From Agrobacterium vitis (GTDB lineage: Bacteria; Pseudomonadota; Alphaproteobacteria; Rhizobiales; Rhizobiaceae), in assembly GCF_013337045.2 (NCBI RefSeq), contig NZ_CP118260.1, forward strand, positions 248,001-312,000: a DNA stretch of 64,000 nucleotides, given 5' to 3'. Below are positions 30,066 through 39,675 of the stretch, in pieces (the first letter of the stretch is position 1; each line of letters starts with the position of its first letter). Position numbers and translations under genes: made by a program. Below the pieces are notes generated by a model that had not been told where the DNA came from, did not search any database, and saw only the letters and a list, made by a program, of their open reading frames with translations.

Positions 30066-31016
30066 ATGCTCTCCTATCTTTTCAACCGGCTGATGCAGAG
30101 CCTCGTTCTGCTGCTGCTCGTCTCGATCATCGGCTTTGCCATCCTCAATCTCGCGCCCGGTGGCCCGCTGTCGCAATATGCGCTGACGCCGGGCATGACG
30201 CGTGAGGCGATGGACCGGATCGCCCATCAGATGGGTCTCGACCGGCCCTTGCCCATCCAGTATCTCGACTGGGTCTGGCGGTTGCTGCAAGGCGACTGGG
30301 GGAAATCCTACCGCGATCAGCAGCCGGTGCTATCGATCATATCAAGCCATTTCTTCGCCACCCTGCTTTTGATGGGTACATCGACCGTCATTGCCGTCAT
30401 TCTCGGGGTGTGGATCGGCATCAAGGGCGCCACCCGTCGCTATTCCATGTTTGATTATGCGGCGACTGTCGGCGCCATGGTCGCGCTCTCGATCCCGACG
30501 TTCTGGTTCGGTCTTGTGGCGATCTATGTGTTCGCCTTGAAGCTGAAATGGTTGCCCGCTGGCAACATGTATACGATCGGCAATGGCTCCCTGTCCGATT
30601 ATGCCATCCATCTGGTCATGCCAAGCCTTGTTCTGGCGCTGGTCGATATCGCTGTGTGGAGCCGCTATATGCGGTCTGCTACGCTGGAGGTGATCAACCA
30701 GGATTTCGTGCGGACCGCCAGAGCAAAAGGCGTGTCTCCTCGCCGCGTGCTGATGAAACATGTCGTGGGCAATGCGTTGCTGCCGATGATTACGCTTGCC
30801 GGCATGCAGCTTCCCATCGTGCTCGGCGGTGCGCTCGTCACCGAGACGGTGTTTACCTGGCCGGGTATGGGACGGCTGTTTCTCGACAGCCTTGGCTATC
30901 ATGACTATCCGGTCGTGATGGGCCTGCTGATGTTTACAGCCGTCTTCGCACTGATCGGCAGCCTTGCCGCCGATCTTCTTGTCGCATTCGTCGATCCCCG
31001 CATCCGGCTCGGTTGA
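30066..31016 (+). CDS. Peptide-type ABC permease, DppB type (second system)
   Basis: A 316-residue permease with the family start FNRLMQSLVLLLLVSIIGFAILNLAPGGP, five further membrane helices and EAA loop RTARAKGVSPRRVLMKHVVGNALLP. The ATG at 30066 is chosen over one at 30048, because a GGAG lies just upstream of it. It has no ATPase of its own nearby downstream. Confidence 0.9.
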   Translation: MLSYLFNRLMQSLVLLLLVSIIGFAILNLAPGGPLSQYALTPGMTREAMDRIAHQMGLDRPLPIQYLDWVWRLLQGDWGKSYRDQQPVLSIISSHFFATLLLMGTSTVIAVILGVWIGIKGATRRYSMFDYAATVGAMVALSIPTFWFGLVAIYVFALKLKWLPAGNMYTIGNGSLSDYAIHLVMPSLVLALVDIAVWSRYMRSATLEVINQDFVRTARAKGVSPRRVLMKHVVGNALLPMITLAGMQLPIVLGGALVTETVFTWPGMGRLFLDSLGYHDYPVVMGLLMFTAVFALIGSLAADLLVAFVDPRIRLG

Positions 31017-31048
31017 CGAAACCCTGTCGCGAACCGAAGGAGAAGCCC

Positions 31049-31939
31049 ATGTCCATTGCTATTCCGTCTCCGGTCCCGCCCGCGCGGCCTTCGCGCTGGT
31101 GGCGAAGCCGCGTCGCGCGCCGGTTCTTTCGTCACAAACTCGCCCTTGTTGGCATAGTGATGATCACGCTGTTGATCTTTGCCTGCGCAGTCGGTCCCTC
31201 TCTTTTGCCCTATGACGAGTTGTTTATCGATCTGCGCGCCCGCTTTGCGCCGCCCCTGACCGGCGCCCACATTTTCGGCACCGATCCGCTGGGGCGTGAC
31301 ATTGCCGCGCGGCTGTTTAATGCCGGGCGTATTTCGCTGCTGATCGGCTTCTTCGCCATGCTGATGTCCACCGCTATCGGTGCCGTCGTCGGTGTGGTCG
31401 CGGGGTATCGTGGTGGATTGATTGGCACGGTGCTGATGCGCTTCGTCGATGCCTTTCTGTCGTTTCCGTCGATCTTTCTGCTGCTGGCACTTGCCGCCTT
31501 TATCAGGCCAAGCCCATTGATGATCACTGTTATCATCGCGGTGACATGCTGGATGGAAGTCGCCCGGATTGTGGAAGCGGAGGTGCGTTCGCTGCGTGAG
31601 CGCGATTTCGTGCTGGCTGCCCGAATGCTGGGGCTGCGCAATACCCATATCATGATCCACGAGCTTTTGCCCAATGCGGTCGGTCCAATCATCGTTGCCG
31701 CCACGCTGACGGTGGCCCGCGCCATCCTGCTCGAAGCCTATGTCAGCTTCCTCGGCTATGGCATCCAGCCGCCCTTGCCGAGTTGGGGCAATATGCTCAA
31801 CAGCGCGCAGCAATATCTGGGTAGCGCGCCCTGGCTTGCCATCGTGCCGGGTGTCGCCATCACGCTTGCGGTCACCAGTTTCAACTTCATTGGCGATGGC
31901 TTGCGCGATGCGCTCGACGCGCGCAGCGACACCGAGTGA
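31049..31939 (+). CDS. Peptide-type ABC permease, DppC type (second system)
   Basis: A 296-residue permease. The cytoplasmic N-terminus is basic (RWWRSRVARRFFRHKLALVG), followed by a membrane helix, the DppC motif HIFGTDPLGRDIAARLFNAGRISLLIG, and an EAA loop AARMLGLRNTHIMIHELLPN. The ATG at 31049 has GGAG upstream and lies 32 bp after the preceding stop. It completes the membrane part of the second importer. Confidence 0.9.
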   Translation: MSIAIPSPVPPARPSRWWRSRVARRFFRHKLALVGIVMITLLIFACAVGPSLLPYDELFIDLRARFAPPLTGAHIFGTDPLGRDIAARLFNAGRISLLIGFFAMLMSTAIGAVVGVVAGYRGGLIGTVLMRFVDAFLSFPSIFLLLALAAFIRPSPLMITVIIAVTCWMEVARIVEAEVRSLRERDFVLAARMLGLRNTHIMIHELLPNAVGPIIVAATLTVARAILLEAYVSFLGYGIQPPLPSWGNMLNSAQQYLGSAPWLAIVPGVAITLAVTSFNFIGDGLRDALDARSDTE

Positions 31940-32016
31940 GCGCGATTCTTTTTTGAAAACCATTTGACTAAATAAAAAAGCGGTGTCACTCTTCTGTCAT
32001 CCAGGGGGCTTTTGAC

Positions 32017-33156
32017 ATGGCTTTGCGTGGCACCAATCAAGAATCAGGAAGGCCGTATAATCGGCGGATCGTTTTGGAATCGATCCGGCTGCATGGGCCG
32101 ACAACACGCGGCGATGTGGCCGAACGGGTGGGCCTGACGGTCCAGACCGTGTCCACCATTGTGCGCGAACTTGAGGATCAGGGGCTTCTCCTTTCGGTAC
32201 GGGAAAAACCGAAGGGACGTGGCATTCCTCCATCGGCACTGACCATCAACCCGGAAGGCGGCCATGCTGTCGGCATTCACCTGACACCGCTCGGCATTGA
32301 AGCGGCACTTGTCAATCTTCGTGGCGAAGTGGTCGAAAGCCGCCAGCGCCCGGCGCCGAATGCCATGCCGGACAAGGCTTTTGCCTTGATCGGCGAGATG
32401 GTCGCAGACCTGAAGGCAAGCCCGCGCCAGGGCCGGTTGCTGGGTGCAGGTCTGGCTCTGCCTGGCCCGTTCGATGTGGACTCCATGAGCTTCGTTGGGC
32501 CGACCACCATGGCGGGCTGGAAGAATGTCGATATCCGTCAGCGGCTTGCCGATGCGACGGGTCTGCCAGCCTTCATGGAAAACGACATGGCAGCGGCTGC
32601 TTTGGGCGAGCAGCTTTATGGTCTCGGGCAACAGTTCTCGGATTATTTCTATCTGTTCTTCAGCGTCGGTCTGGGTGGTGCCATGATGCATGACGGTATC
32701 GTCATGCGGGGAGCCTGGGGCAATGCCGGTGAAATCGGCCATATCGCCGCCATTCCCGATGGTGAACTGTGTCATTGCGGCAATCGTGGCTGCCTGGAGC
32801 GCTATCTGTCGCTCGATGCATACAAGAGAAGTGGTTTGTCTGAGGAAGCTTGGGTCGATGCGATTGCGCCGATTTTCCGCAGCGCTGTCCGCACGATCGA
32901 GAACCTGTTCGACCCGGAAACCATCGTGCTGGGCGGACTTGCGCCGCAGTCCTTGATTGAACGGCTGGCAACGCTGAGCGACGGTCTCACCAACTCGATT
33001 TCCGCCCGCACCAATCGCACCGTTCCACGGGTTGTTGTCGCCAGCGACTGTCAGCGCTCGGCGCTGCGAGGGGCTGCGGCCCTCGCGGTCTTCGGTGTTC
33101 TGTCGCCGCGCTTCGGTCAGATGTTTGAAACCTCAGAGAAAGGGATTGCCGTATGA
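32017..33156 (+). CDS. ROK family transcriptional regulator
   Basis: A 379-residue ROK regulator (NagC/XylR type). An N-terminal winged helix-turn-helix, GPTTRGDVAERVGLTVQTVSTIVRELEDQGLL, is followed by a sugar-kinase-like domain with the zinc signature CHCGNRGCLERYL at about residue 255. Such proteins usually repress sugar-uptake genes until a sugar binds. Its stop overlaps the ATPase start by 4 bp, so the regulator is co-transcribed with the importer it likely controls. An AT-rich ATTTGACTAAAT stretch upstream (about 31963) may hold the promoter and operator. Confidence 0.9.
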   Translation: MALRGTNQESGRPYNRRIVLESIRLHGPTTRGDVAERVGLTVQTVSTIVRELEDQGLLLSVREKPKGRGIPPSALTINPEGGHAVGIHLTPLGIEAALVNLRGEVVESRQRPAPNAMPDKAFALIGEMVADLKASPRQGRLLGAGLALPGPFDVDSMSFVGPTTMAGWKNVDIRQRLADATGLPAFMENDMAAAALGEQLYGLGQQFSDYFYLFFSVGLGGAMMHDGIVMRGAWGNAGEIGHIAAIPDGELCHCGNRGCLERYLSLDAYKRSGLSEEAWVDAIAPIFRSAVRTIENLFDPETIVLGGLAPQSLIERLATLSDGLTNSISARTNRTVPRVVVASDCQRSALRGAAALAVFGVLSPRFGQMFETSEKGIAV

Positions 33157-33920
33157 CCGAAAAACTCCTCGTCCTCGACGATATCCGCATGAATTTCGGC
33201 GCAATCGAAGCCCTGAAGGGCATCAGTTTCTCCATCGGCAAGGGCGAAGTCGTGGCCCTGCTCGGGGATAATGGTGCGGGAAAATCGACACTGGTGAAAA
33301 TCATTTCGGGCGGCTTGCAGCCGACCTCGGGACGCATGCTGTTTGAAGGCGAGCCTTTTCAGGCAAAGACGCCCGCCGAGGCCAAGGGTGCCGGTATCGA
33401 AACCGTCTACCAGGACCTGTCGCTCTGCACCAATGTCGATGTGGTCGGCAATTTCTTCATGGGCCGCGAGCTGACCCGCAAGGTGGCGGGCATTCCCTTT
33501 CTGGATGAACGCGCCATGGAGGACATTACTGCCAAGGCGCTGGCCAGCGCCGGCACCCGTATTCCCTCCATGCGCACCAAGGTCGAACATCTGTCCGGCG
33601 GCCAACGCCAGGCCATCGAGCTCAACCGCTTCGTGCATTGGGGTGGCAAGCTGGTCTTGCTCGATGAACCTTTTGCAGCGCTTGGTGTTGAACAGACCCG
33701 GCGTGGGCTGGACATGATCCGTCATGTCGCCAGCCAGGGCATCGGTGTCGTCATCATCACCCATATCATGCAGCAGGCCTTTCAGGTCGCAGATCGCATT
33801 GTCGTTATCCGCCACGGTGTTGTTGCCGGAGATGTGGAGCGAAGCCAGACAAGCCCGGATGCAGTGATCGAAATGATCACAGGGCAAACCCTCGCCGGAG
33901 CCGGACCGGTGAGCAAATAA
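33153..33920 (+). CDS. Ribose/fructose-type ABC ATPase (single domain)
   Basis: A 255-residue ATPase with Walker A GDNGAGKSTLVK, Q-loop VYQDLSLCTNVDV, signature LSGGQRQAIELNR, Walker B LVLLDEPFAALG and H-loop IITHIMQQ. Most ribose-class ATPases are duplicated and near 500 residues; this is the short, single-domain kind seen in rhizobial fructose-type (Frc) systems, which must work as a homodimer. ATGA overlap with the ROK gene. Confidence 0.9.
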   Translation: MTEKLLVLDDIRMNFGAIEALKGISFSIGKGEVVALLGDNGAGKSTLVKIISGGLQPTSGRMLFEGEPFQAKTPAEAKGAGIETVYQDLSLCTNVDVVGNFFMGRELTRKVAGIPFLDERAMEDITAKALASAGTRIPSMRTKVEHLSGGQRQAIELNRFVHWGGKLVLLDEPFAALGVEQTRRGLDMIRHVASQGIGVVIITHIMQQAFQVADRIVVIRHGVVAGDVERSQTSPDAVIEMITGQTLAGAGPVSK

Positions 33921-33941
33921 AAATGAAAAGGGGTCCGGTGA

Positions 33942-34997
<1,056 letters not shown>

Positions 34998-35008
34998 ACG
35001 GCCTTCAT

Positions 35009-35030
35009 TCCGGGGCCTGATGGCCCCGGA
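35009..35030. terminator. Intra-operon hairpin after the sugar-binding protein
   Basis: TCCGGGGCC-TGAT-GGCCCCGGA, a perfect 9-bp GC-rich stem followed by a C/T-rich but not T-only tract. Lying between binding-protein and permease genes, it probably protects the upstream message and allows partial read-through. Confidence 0.6.
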
Positions 35031-35058
35031 TTCCCCTTCTCCAATCCGGATTTGCCGC

Positions 35059-36054
35059 ATGACGCCTCATACACGAAAAACTCTCGAATTCGTCCTCGAC
35101 AATCTCGTCTGGTTCATGCTCATCCTCGTGCTGGCCATGTTCTCGGCGCTGATCCCGAACTATTTCCAGATCGGTATCTTCACCAATATCATTGAAGCAT
35201 CGAGCGTATTGGGTGTGATGTCGATTGGTCTCGCCCTGGTGATCATCACCGGCCATATGGATCTGTCCGTCGAGTCGGTCGCAGCACTGTCGGCCATGGC
35301 GGTCGGCATTCTGTTCTGCTCGGCAGGCATCGGGCTTGGCATCAAGCTTTCGCCCGAGTGGTTGATGGTGCCTGTCTCGCTGCTGGTGGCCTGCGCCATC
35401 GGCGGATTGATCGGGCTTATCAACGGCGTTCTCGTCGTCAAACTGAAGATGAGCGCTTTCATCATCACGCTCGCCTCCTTCATCTGGGTGCGCGGCATCG
35501 TGCTGGCCGTTTCCGGCGGACGTTCGGCCCAGGATCTCGCCCCAGCCATCCGCTGGTTCGCCATCGAGCGCTTTCTCGGCATCCCCATGACAGCCTGGAT
35601 CGCTATCGCCTGCTTTCTGATCTTTTCGGTGATGATGGCAAAGACGCCGTTTGGCCGCCATCTGGTGATGATCGGCGGCAATGAGACGGCTACCTTTCGG
35701 GCTGGCATTCGTGTCACCCGCAATCTGATCATCGCCTTCGTCATGGCAGGCGCCATTGCCGGTCTTGCCGGCTGGCTGCTGGCGGTTCGCACATCGGGCG
35801 CCACGGCCAATCTCGGTGTCGGCCTGCTGTTCAATGCCTTTGCAGCGGTGGTGATCGGCGGTGTCAGCCTCAAGGGCGGGGTTGGCGCTTTGCCGGGCGT
35901 CTATGCCGGGGTACTGCTACTCTCTTCCATCAATACAGCCATCAACCTGATGGGGCTGCCAGCGAATTACACCCAGGTCATTCATGGTTTCCTGGTGCTG
36001 GCAGCCGTTCTTCTCGATACGTTCAAACAAAGGCTCCGCCAGAGGCTCGCATGA
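35059..36054 (+). CDS. Ribose-type ABC permease
   Basis: A 331-residue permease of the RbsC/BPD_transp_2 family with about nine membrane segments. Conserved blocks include GLALVIITGHMDLSVESVAALSAM and, near the C-terminus, NAFAAVVIGGVSLKGGVGALPGVYAGVLLL. The ATG at 35059 is preferred to one at 35020, which would lie inside the hairpin. Its stop overlaps the SDR start (ATGA). Confidence 0.88.
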   Translation: MTPHTRKTLEFVLDNLVWFMLILVLAMFSALIPNYFQIGIFTNIIEASSVLGVMSIGLALVIITGHMDLSVESVAALSAMAVGILFCSAGIGLGIKLSPEWLMVPVSLLVACAIGGLIGLINGVLVVKLKMSAFIITLASFIWVRGIVLAVSGGRSAQDLAPAIRWFAIERFLGIPMTAWIAIACFLIFSVMMAKTPFGRHLVMIGGNETATFRAGIRVTRNLIIAFVMAGAIAGLAGWLLAVRTSGATANLGVGLLFNAFAAVVIGGVSLKGGVGALPGVYAGVLLLSSINTAINLMGLPANYTQVIHGFLVLAAVLLDTFKQRLRQRLA

Positions 36055-36821
36055 CAGACAGATTGAAAGACAAGGTTGCACTGGTGATTGGTGCATCACG
36101 TGGTATCGGCAAGGCGATTGCCGTGCGTTTCAAAGAGGAGGGCGCGAAACTCGTGCTGGCCGATTTCAACGGGGAGGAAGGCAAGGCCGCAGCTGACGAA
36201 CTCGGCATCGATTTTATCCGCACCGATATCGCCAGGATGGAAGACGCAATTGCCGCCGTGGAGTTCACCGTTGAACGCCATGGGCGGATCGATATCATCG
36301 TGCAGAATGCTGGCATCTATCCCTGGCAATTGATCGAACATACCAGTCCGGATGATTGGGATCAGGTCATGGCCGTCAACCTGCGGGGCTGTTTCAATGC
36401 CGCGCGGGCGGCGCTCACGCCGATGAAGGCGCAAGGGTCAGGGCGCATCCTCTTTACCTCATCGATCACCGGTCCGCATGTCACAAGTCCCGGCCATGGC
36501 CATTATGCGGCAAGCAAGGCTGGTATCAACGGGTTCATTCGCTCGGCCGCACTTGAGTTCTCGTCCTATGGCATCAATGTCAACGGTGTCGAACCGGGCA
36601 ACATCATGACAGAGGCTATTCAACTGCATCGAAGCGCCGCCTTCATCAAGAATATGGAGGATGCAATCCCGCTCGCGCGTCTTGGGTCACCTCGGGATGT
36701 TGCCAATGCATTTCTGTTCCTCGCCTCTGATGACGCGAGCTACGTGACCGGCACGACCATCGTTGTCGATGGGGGGCAACTTTTGCCGGAAGGAGCCGAC
36801 TTCAGGATCCTGCCATCCTGA
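36051..36821 (+). CDS. SDR family oxidoreductase
   Basis: A 256-residue short-chain dehydrogenase. The NAD(P) motif IGASRGIGKAIA is near residue 13, NAG at about 87, catalytic Ser in ILFTSSIT (about 140) and YAASK at about 155-159. The C-terminal DDASYVTGTTIVVDGGQLLPEG is typical of the classical family. Co-transcribed with the ribose-type importer, it probably oxidises the imported sugar or polyol at one hydroxyl. This is inferred from context. Confidence 0.88.
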   Translation: MTDRLKDKVALVIGASRGIGKAIAVRFKEEGAKLVLADFNGEEGKAAADELGIDFIRTDIARMEDAIAAVEFTVERHGRIDIIVQNAGIYPWQLIEHTSPDDWDQVMAVNLRGCFNAARAALTPMKAQGSGRILFTSSITGPHVTSPGHGHYAASKAGINGFIRSAALEFSSYGINVNGVEPGNIMTEAIQLHRSAAFIKNMEDAIPLARLGSPRDVANAFLFLASDDASYVTGTTIVVDGGQLLPEGADFRILPS

Positions 36822-36865
36822 TCGGATTTCCGTCTGCACTGATGTCCATTCTTACAGGATGGGCG

Positions 36866-37363
36866 TCACAGAACCTGGATCAATTTGGCAAGAAGCCGGT
36901 CCAAGCGGACGCGTTCAGGCGCAGAAAGGCTGCGAATGCCGTCCAGAAAATGCGAGGACCTGGCCACCTGAACCCGGGTCTCTCGCAACAGCTTTTCACC
37001 GCTTTCGGTCATTTGCACATAGACCGTCCGTTTATCTGACAGAGACGGGACGCGCTCGACGAACCCTTTGTCTTCCAATCTGGTGATGCGGCCTGTTATA
37101 GCCCCTGTTGTGACCATGCAAAGCTCGGCAAGATCGCTTGGCCGCAAACGGTAGGGTGGGGACTGATGCCGAAGATGGGTGAGAACATCGACTTCCCCTA
37201 TGCCGATATCGAATGCCACCAGCACCTCTTCCAGGGAGGCCTGGTCCAGGAGGTAGAGATGCCGAAGCCTCATGGCAATCGCGATGGGACTGCTGTCTTC
37301 TCCCGGGAAGTCCTTTTCCCATTGGCTGATGAGGTCCGAAAACAATCCTTCGGCTTGTGGCAT
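36866..37363 (-). CDS. MarR family transcriptional regulator
   Basis: A 165-residue MarR regulator. The segment HQSPPYRLRPSDLAELCMVTTGAITGRITRLEDKGFVERVPSLSDKRTVYVQMTESG holds the recognition helix and wing, with the conserved SDKRTVYVQMTESG strand. It is divergent from the flavin-reductase gene, and two 18-bp palindromes occur in the 177-bp gap. One of them sits exactly on the likely flavin-reductase promoter. It is therefore probably the repressor of the aromatic-degradation cluster, released by an aromatic ligand. Confidence 0.9.
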   Translation of the reverse strand: MPQAEGLFSDLISQWEKDFPGEDSSPIAIAMRLRHLYLLDQASLEEVLVAFDIGIGEVDVLTHLRHQSPPYRLRPSDLAELCMVTTGAITGRITRLEDKGFVERVPSLSDKRTVYVQMTESGEKLLRETRVQVARSSHFLDGIRSLSAPERVRLDRLLAKLIQVL

Positions 37364-37382
37364 TGCGCTTCACTTTTATCTC

Positions 37383-37400
37383 ATGACGAAAACACGTCAT
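37383..37400. promoter_or_regulatory. Palindrome in front of the MarR gene
   Basis: ATGACG-AAAACA-CGTCAT lies 20 bp upstream of the MarR ATG. It is a candidate autoregulatory operator, although its sequence differs from the one at 37495. Confidence 0.45.
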
Positions 37401-37483
37401 TTTCTGACGTCCTAAACTTCTTAATGTTTTCGGGCGCTTCACGCAATGCGCCATAAGAACGCGACCCCTCCAAACATTTTCAA

Positions 37484-37512
37484 TTGACGAAAGTTATCTT
37501 AGTGCTAAGATA
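37484..37512 (+). promoter_or_regulatory. Promoter with overlapping MarR-type operator
   Basis: A -35-like TTGACG (37484-37489) and a -10-like TAAGAT (37506-37511) are 16 bp apart. A perfect palindrome, TATCTTAG-TG-CTAAGATA (37495-37512), covers the spacer and the -10 box. This is the classic layout for repression by MarR proteins. The flavin-reductase ATG follows 28 bp later, behind GGAGGAG. Confidence 0.65.
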
Positions 37513-37540
37513 CTTCTAAGGAATATGGAGGAGATATTCG

Positions 37541-38086
37541 ATGGTTTCGAGTTCGGCGAAGCTGCATGATCTGGAGGAGGGATCAGCAGCAAATTTTCCT
37601 GATATTGATAATTTGAAGACCGCGTTTGGCCAGCTTCCATCAGGCGTTGTCATTGTGACGAGCCAGGGTTGTGGCGGTGAAATGGTCGGTGCAACTGTGA
37701 GCAGTTTCACCTCTTTGTCATTCACGCCCCCTCTCGTCATGCTTGGTTTGGCGCAAAGTTCCACAACGCTGTCCGCCATCCTGGACCATGGGCATTTCGC
37801 GGTCCATGTCGTCGCCGAGCCGCAGCAGGATATTGCTATGCGCTTTGCGTCCAGCCGTGCAGACAAGTTCAGCGATATCGATTTTAAATTATCACCCTCC
37901 GGCGTGCCGATTCTGAGTGAATTCGACACGTGTTTTCACTGTGCCCTTGAGCGGGCCCAGTCGGAAGGGGATCATCAATTGCTGATCGGCCGAATTGTCG
38001 ATGTATCGACAGTAGAGCGGGACACAACGCCCGTCGCCTGGTTTAATCGGCGTTTTCACATCTGCGAGCCACGGCCAGTTGCTTAG
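37541..38086 (+). CDS. Flavin reductase (two-component monooxygenase partner)
   Basis: A 181-residue protein of the flavin-reductase domain family (HpaC/NtaB type), which makes reduced FMN/FAD with NAD(P)H for a separate oxygenase. Typical blocks are FGQLPSGVVIVTSQGCGGEMVGATVSSFTSLSFTPPLVMLGLA and FHCALERAQSEGDHQLLIGRIVDVS. Strong ribosome site GGAGGAG. It is the first gene of the cluster, before the oxygenase at 38320, so the two very likely form a two-component monooxygenase. Confidence 0.88.
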   Translation: MVSSSAKLHDLEEGSAANFPDIDNLKTAFGQLPSGVVIVTSQGCGGEMVGATVSSFTSLSFTPPLVMLGLAQSSTTLSAILDHGHFAVHVVAEPQQDIAMRFASSRADKFSDIDFKLSPSGVPILSEFDTCFHCALERAQSEGDHQLLIGRIVDVSTVERDTTPVAWFNRRFHICEPRPVA

Positions 38087-38118
38087 TTTTGGCGCCTAAA
38101 TTTGTCGCCCAGATTTTC

Positions 38119-38166
38119 TTCAGGAAAAGTGCAGCTACTTTTTCTTGAAAAGACAAACGAAAACAA
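38119..38166. repeat. Diverged repeat R3, module 1
   Basis: TTCAGGAAAAGT...ACTTTTTCTTGAAAAGACAAACGAAAACAA resembles module 1 of R3. The hairpin arms are AAAAGT/ACTTTT, and the tail AAAAGACAAACGAAAACAA is almost unchanged. It lies between the reductase and oxygenase genes. Confidence 0.5.
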
Positions 38167-38319
38167 CAGACTTTAGTGCATCAATCCGAACCCGGCCGTC
38201 GCCGTGCTTGGAGACATTCGCTCAAAAACATCAGGTACACGATGGTATGGATGGCGTGCTTGCGTCAGCGCCATGGTCGTGCGCACTCGAAAATTCCAGT
38301 TTTAAAGTGAGGAAATCCC

Positions 38320-39603
38320 ATGGAAATGAACGCAAAGCAGTTTGACTATGTACTGCCCAATCCCCCCATCTCTCCTTATAGCACCGAGGTTGGTCGCGAG
38401 ATCCGTGCCAAGGCTGCGGCATTGGTGCCACTCTTGCGCAAACACGCCCAGGAAGGCGAGGAATTGGGTGCCCTGGCGCCTGAAAGCTTGAAAGCCCTCA
38501 GCGATATCGGTGCGTTCAAGCTTACATTGCCAACGGATTTTGGCGGACATGCGCTCGGAGCGCGCGACGTGGTTGAAATCGTCACGGAATTTGGTAGAGG
38601 CGATGGTGCGGCGGGCTGGATGGCATTTGTCGCCGGTGGCCTTCGCAATATCCTGGCGTTTCCCGATCAGGCTGTGAATGAAATCTTTGCGGATGGGCGT
38701 GACTGGGTTGGCCCACTGGCCGCCGGAGCGTCGATTTTTGCCACCAAGGTTGGTTCGGCGCGCCGGGCCGAGGGCGGCTGGATGGTCAGCGGTTCCTGGC
38801 ATTTCGGCAGCGGCTGCAAACATGCCAAATGGATTGCCGTTGGTGTCGATTATGAGGTTGCTCCAGGCCATATGGGCCGTGCTATGGCGGTTTTGAAGGC
38901 CGAGCAGGTCAAAATCATCGACAACTGGCATGTCATGGGCATGAAGGCCACGTCCTCCAACAGCCTGACAGTGACCGAAGAGCAGTTCGTTCCCGATCAC
39001 CGTTTTATGGACATGGCCGATTTCCCCGTTCGCATGGATGGGACACGCAAGCGGTTCCAGGGCTTTGCCAGCAAGTTCGATGGCCGTGGTCTGATGATCA
39101 TGACCAATCTCACCCATATGGCGATTGTGCTGGGGATGGCTCGTGGTGCGCTGGAATCCTACATCGATATGGCGAGAAAGCAGCAACCCTTCAATCTGCC
39201 TTATCCCCGGGTGGCCGAAATGGCATCGACGCAGGTCTGTGCTGCAAAAGCCTATGCGATGATCAAGATGGCGGAAACCACCGCTCTTTGCGCTGCTGAT
39301 CTTCTGGATCGCCACGCAACGGAAGGGCGCGAGGTCTCAGAGGAGCTGGAACAGGCGACGATGATGGAAAACGTCTACGCCGCGCACACCTTGGACAATG
39401 CCGTCAGCATCCTGCAGCTCAATATCGGCTCGGCAACCGCTCATGAGAGCAATCCATTCCAACGGTTCGTGCGCGATATCCGGGTGGCAATGCTGCATGG
39501 GGCGGTCAGGCTGGAGCCAACGGCCGAGATTTTCGGTCGGCGGATGATGGGCCTTGCTCCATTCTCGATGTTTGCAGGTGGATTGCCTGATCGCGCTGCT
39601 TAG
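38320..39603 (+). CDS. Flavin-dependent monooxygenase, acyl-CoA dehydrogenase fold (HsaA/HpaH-C2 type)
   Basis: A 427-residue protein of the acyl-CoA-dehydrogenase superfamily with the type-2 C-terminal domain found in group-D hydroxylases (HsaA, 4-hydroxyphenylacetate hydroxylase C2, DszC). Visible are ESLKALSDIGAFKLTLPTDFGG, the central GGWMVSGSWHFGSGCKHAKWIAVG flavin-binding strand region, and IIDNWHVMGMKATSSNSLTV. The partner flavin reductase lies immediately upstream. Expected reaction: ortho-hydroxylation of a phenolic ring using reduced flavin and oxygen. GAGGA precedes the ATG. Confidence 0.85.
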   Translation: MEMNAKQFDYVLPNPPISPYSTEVGREIRAKAAALVPLLRKHAQEGEELGALAPESLKALSDIGAFKLTLPTDFGGHALGARDVVEIVTEFGRGDGAAGWMAFVAGGLRNILAFPDQAVNEIFADGRDWVGPLAAGASIFATKVGSARRAEGGWMVSGSWHFGSGCKHAKWIAVGVDYEVAPGHMGRAMAVLKAEQVKIIDNWHVMGMKATSSNSLTVTEEQFVPDHRFMDMADFPVRMDGTRKRFQGFASKFDGRGLMIMTNLTHMAIVLGMARGALESYIDMARKQQPFNLPYPRVAEMASTQVCAAKAYAMIKMAETTALCAADLLDRHATEGREVSEELEQATMMENVYAAHTLDNAVSILQLNIGSATAHESNPFQRFVRDIRVAMLHGAVRLEPTAEIFGRRMMGLAPFSMFAGGLPDRAA

Positions 39604-39675
39604 CCCGCGACGGATTTGAGCTGTAGGCGGGCTGTGGAGGCGGCCCGTCGACGGTCAACAAGAGGAGGATTTTTT

